Shown in pieces: positions 6,738 to 7,135 of a stretch of 7,135 bases of DNA. Source of the stretch: Desulfobacteraceae bacterium (GTDB lineage: Bacteria > Desulfobacterota > Desulfobacteria > Desulfobacterales > SURF-7); NCBI GenBank assembly GCA_030618925.1, contig JAUXCK010000139.1:1-7135 (forward strand), written 5' to 3'. Position numbers and translations under genes: made by a program. Every line of letters starts with the position of its first letter. The first letter of the stretch is position 1. The notes under the pieces are model-generated. The model did no database searches. It had not been told where the DNA came from and was given only the letters and a program-made list of their open reading frames with translations.

Positions 6738-6951
6738 GTCATCCCCCTTGTATTAACAATTTGTCATCACCGGGCTGTATGATAATATCGTCTTCACCCC
6801 GGTTCGTGGTTTCTATTGTTATCCACCTCTCCTTCTGTCTATCAGAGATGGCCCCTTGCTGCAACCGGTTACCCCCATGTAGAAGCCCCCCCCCTGTGGT
6901 TCCTGTATCTCCGGAAACACATGAATCAGGGCAACGATAGGGTCTATTATC
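6738..6951. other. Intergenic region upstream of the SDR operon, no gene seen
   Basis: Between the SDR start and the repeat element I see the SDR ribosome-binding site, a run of nine C (6886-6894) and no persuasive promoter on either strand. The best minus-strand match (TTGCAG, 17 bases, TAGACA) is poor. An 81-codon minus-strand reading frame across this stretch starts inside the palindromic repeat and has no family resemblance, so I do not call it. The SDR operon promoter probably lies here but cannot be placed. Confidence 0.6.
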
Positions 6952-7048
6952 CGTAGGGGCAGGTTCTAAACCTGCCCTGATCAACGCGAGATTGTTATCT
7001 ATGGGGTACCTGACATGATGATGGGCGGGTTTGGAACCCGCCCCTACG
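6952..7048. repeat. BIME-like element: two palindromic REP-type repeats in inverted orientation
   Basis: The first palindrome is GGGCAGGTT (6957-6965), loop CTA, AACCTGCCC (6969-6977). The second is GGGCGGGTT (7023-7031), loop TGG, AACCCGCCC (7035-7043). Both have 9-bp perfect stems with 3-nt loops. The outer flanks are also mutually inverted: CGTAGGGGCAGGTT (6952-6965) and AACCCGCCCCTACG (7035-7048) are complementary at 13 of 14 positions. The unit is therefore a mirror-symmetric pair around a spacer of about 45 bases, as in bacterial interspersed mosaic elements. Such palindromes are typically spread through a genome by REP-associated tyrosine transposases; none is in this window. A T run (7050-7056) follows, but six bases past the stem, so terminator activity on the plus strand is uncertain. 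Confidence 0.75.
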
Positions 7049-7097
7049 ATTTTTTTGAATTAGGTATATATATTGATGGAGCGCAGCGACGCCTTCC

Positions 7098-7135
7098 TTC
7101 GACATTCGGCGTTCAGTATTCGATATTCGACATTC
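7098..7135. repeat. Heptamer tandem repeat TTCGAYA, at least 5.4 copies, cut by the window edge
   Basis: The sequence divides cleanly into 7-base units TTCGACA, TTCGGCG, TTCAGTA, TTCGATA, TTCGACA and a partial TTC at the window end. The leading TTC is invariant, and the other positions fit a TTCGAYA consensus with a few substitutions. It is non-coding and lies 49 bases beyond the REP-type pair. The true extent is unknown because it runs past 7135. Short heptamer arrays of this kind are known in cyanobacteria and other lineages; their function is unclear. Confidence 0.75.

Noticed and set aside
6739..6984. An 81-codon minus-strand reading frame ahead of the SDR gene
   Set aside because: Its first codons translate the REP-type palindrome (RAGLEPAPT-like peptide, a common artefact of such repeats). 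It has no recognisable domain and it runs through the likely promoter region and the SDR ribosome-binding site.

Overview
The window carries one tRNA gene, six protein-coding genes and a repeat-rich intergenic tail. The protein genes are a small membrane protein, two plus-strand genes and three minus-strand genes. Base composition looks moderate. Repeats of the type CGTAGGGGC(A/G)GGTT, a TTCGAYA heptamer array and the acyl-CoA/SDR gene mix resemble what I associate with Desulfobacterota (Desulfobacterales-like sulfate reducers). That placement is an inference from overall style, not from a marker gene. The tRNA encodes its own CCA end and the genes have bacterial Shine-Dalgarno sites, so the source is bacterial.

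Layout: 1-78 holds a probable tRNA promoter, 79-154 is tRNA-Ala(GGC), and 162-196 is an intrinsic terminator. On the minus strand, 271-792 encodes a four-helix membrane protein with a CopD/DUF2269-like first helix. On the plus strand, a good sigma70-type promoter (914-942) precedes a PLP enzyme of the phosphoethanolamine/phosphohydroxylysine phospholyase branch of the class-III aminotransferase fold (1002-2333). A small-molecule kinase of the APH/hydroxylysine-kinase type follows (2446-3453). Converging on these genes from the minus strand is a likely operon, in transcription order: NAD-type short-chain dehydrogenase (6737-5916), crotonase-family protein (5862-5077), type-B carboxylesterase (4997-3450). 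The kinase and esterase genes end in the same TTAA palindrome.

From 6738 to the window end there is no credible gene. This stretch carries a C9 run, a BIME-like pair of inverted palindromes (6952-7048) and a heptameric tandem repeat that runs off the edge (7098-7135).

Functionally, the most coherent unit is the kinase plus phospholyase pair. One enzyme would phosphorylate the hydroxyl of an amino alcohol or hydroxy-amino acid, and the other would eliminate phosphate and ammonia to leave an aldehyde. The same logic is known for mammalian HYKK/PHYKPL and for bacterial 1-aminopropan-2-ol/ethanolamine degradation, and would be a cobalamin-independent alternative to ethanolamine ammonia-lyase. 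The minus-strand genes look like an unassigned ester/acyl-CoA catabolic set. Nothing in the sequence ties the two units to one pathway beyond their position.
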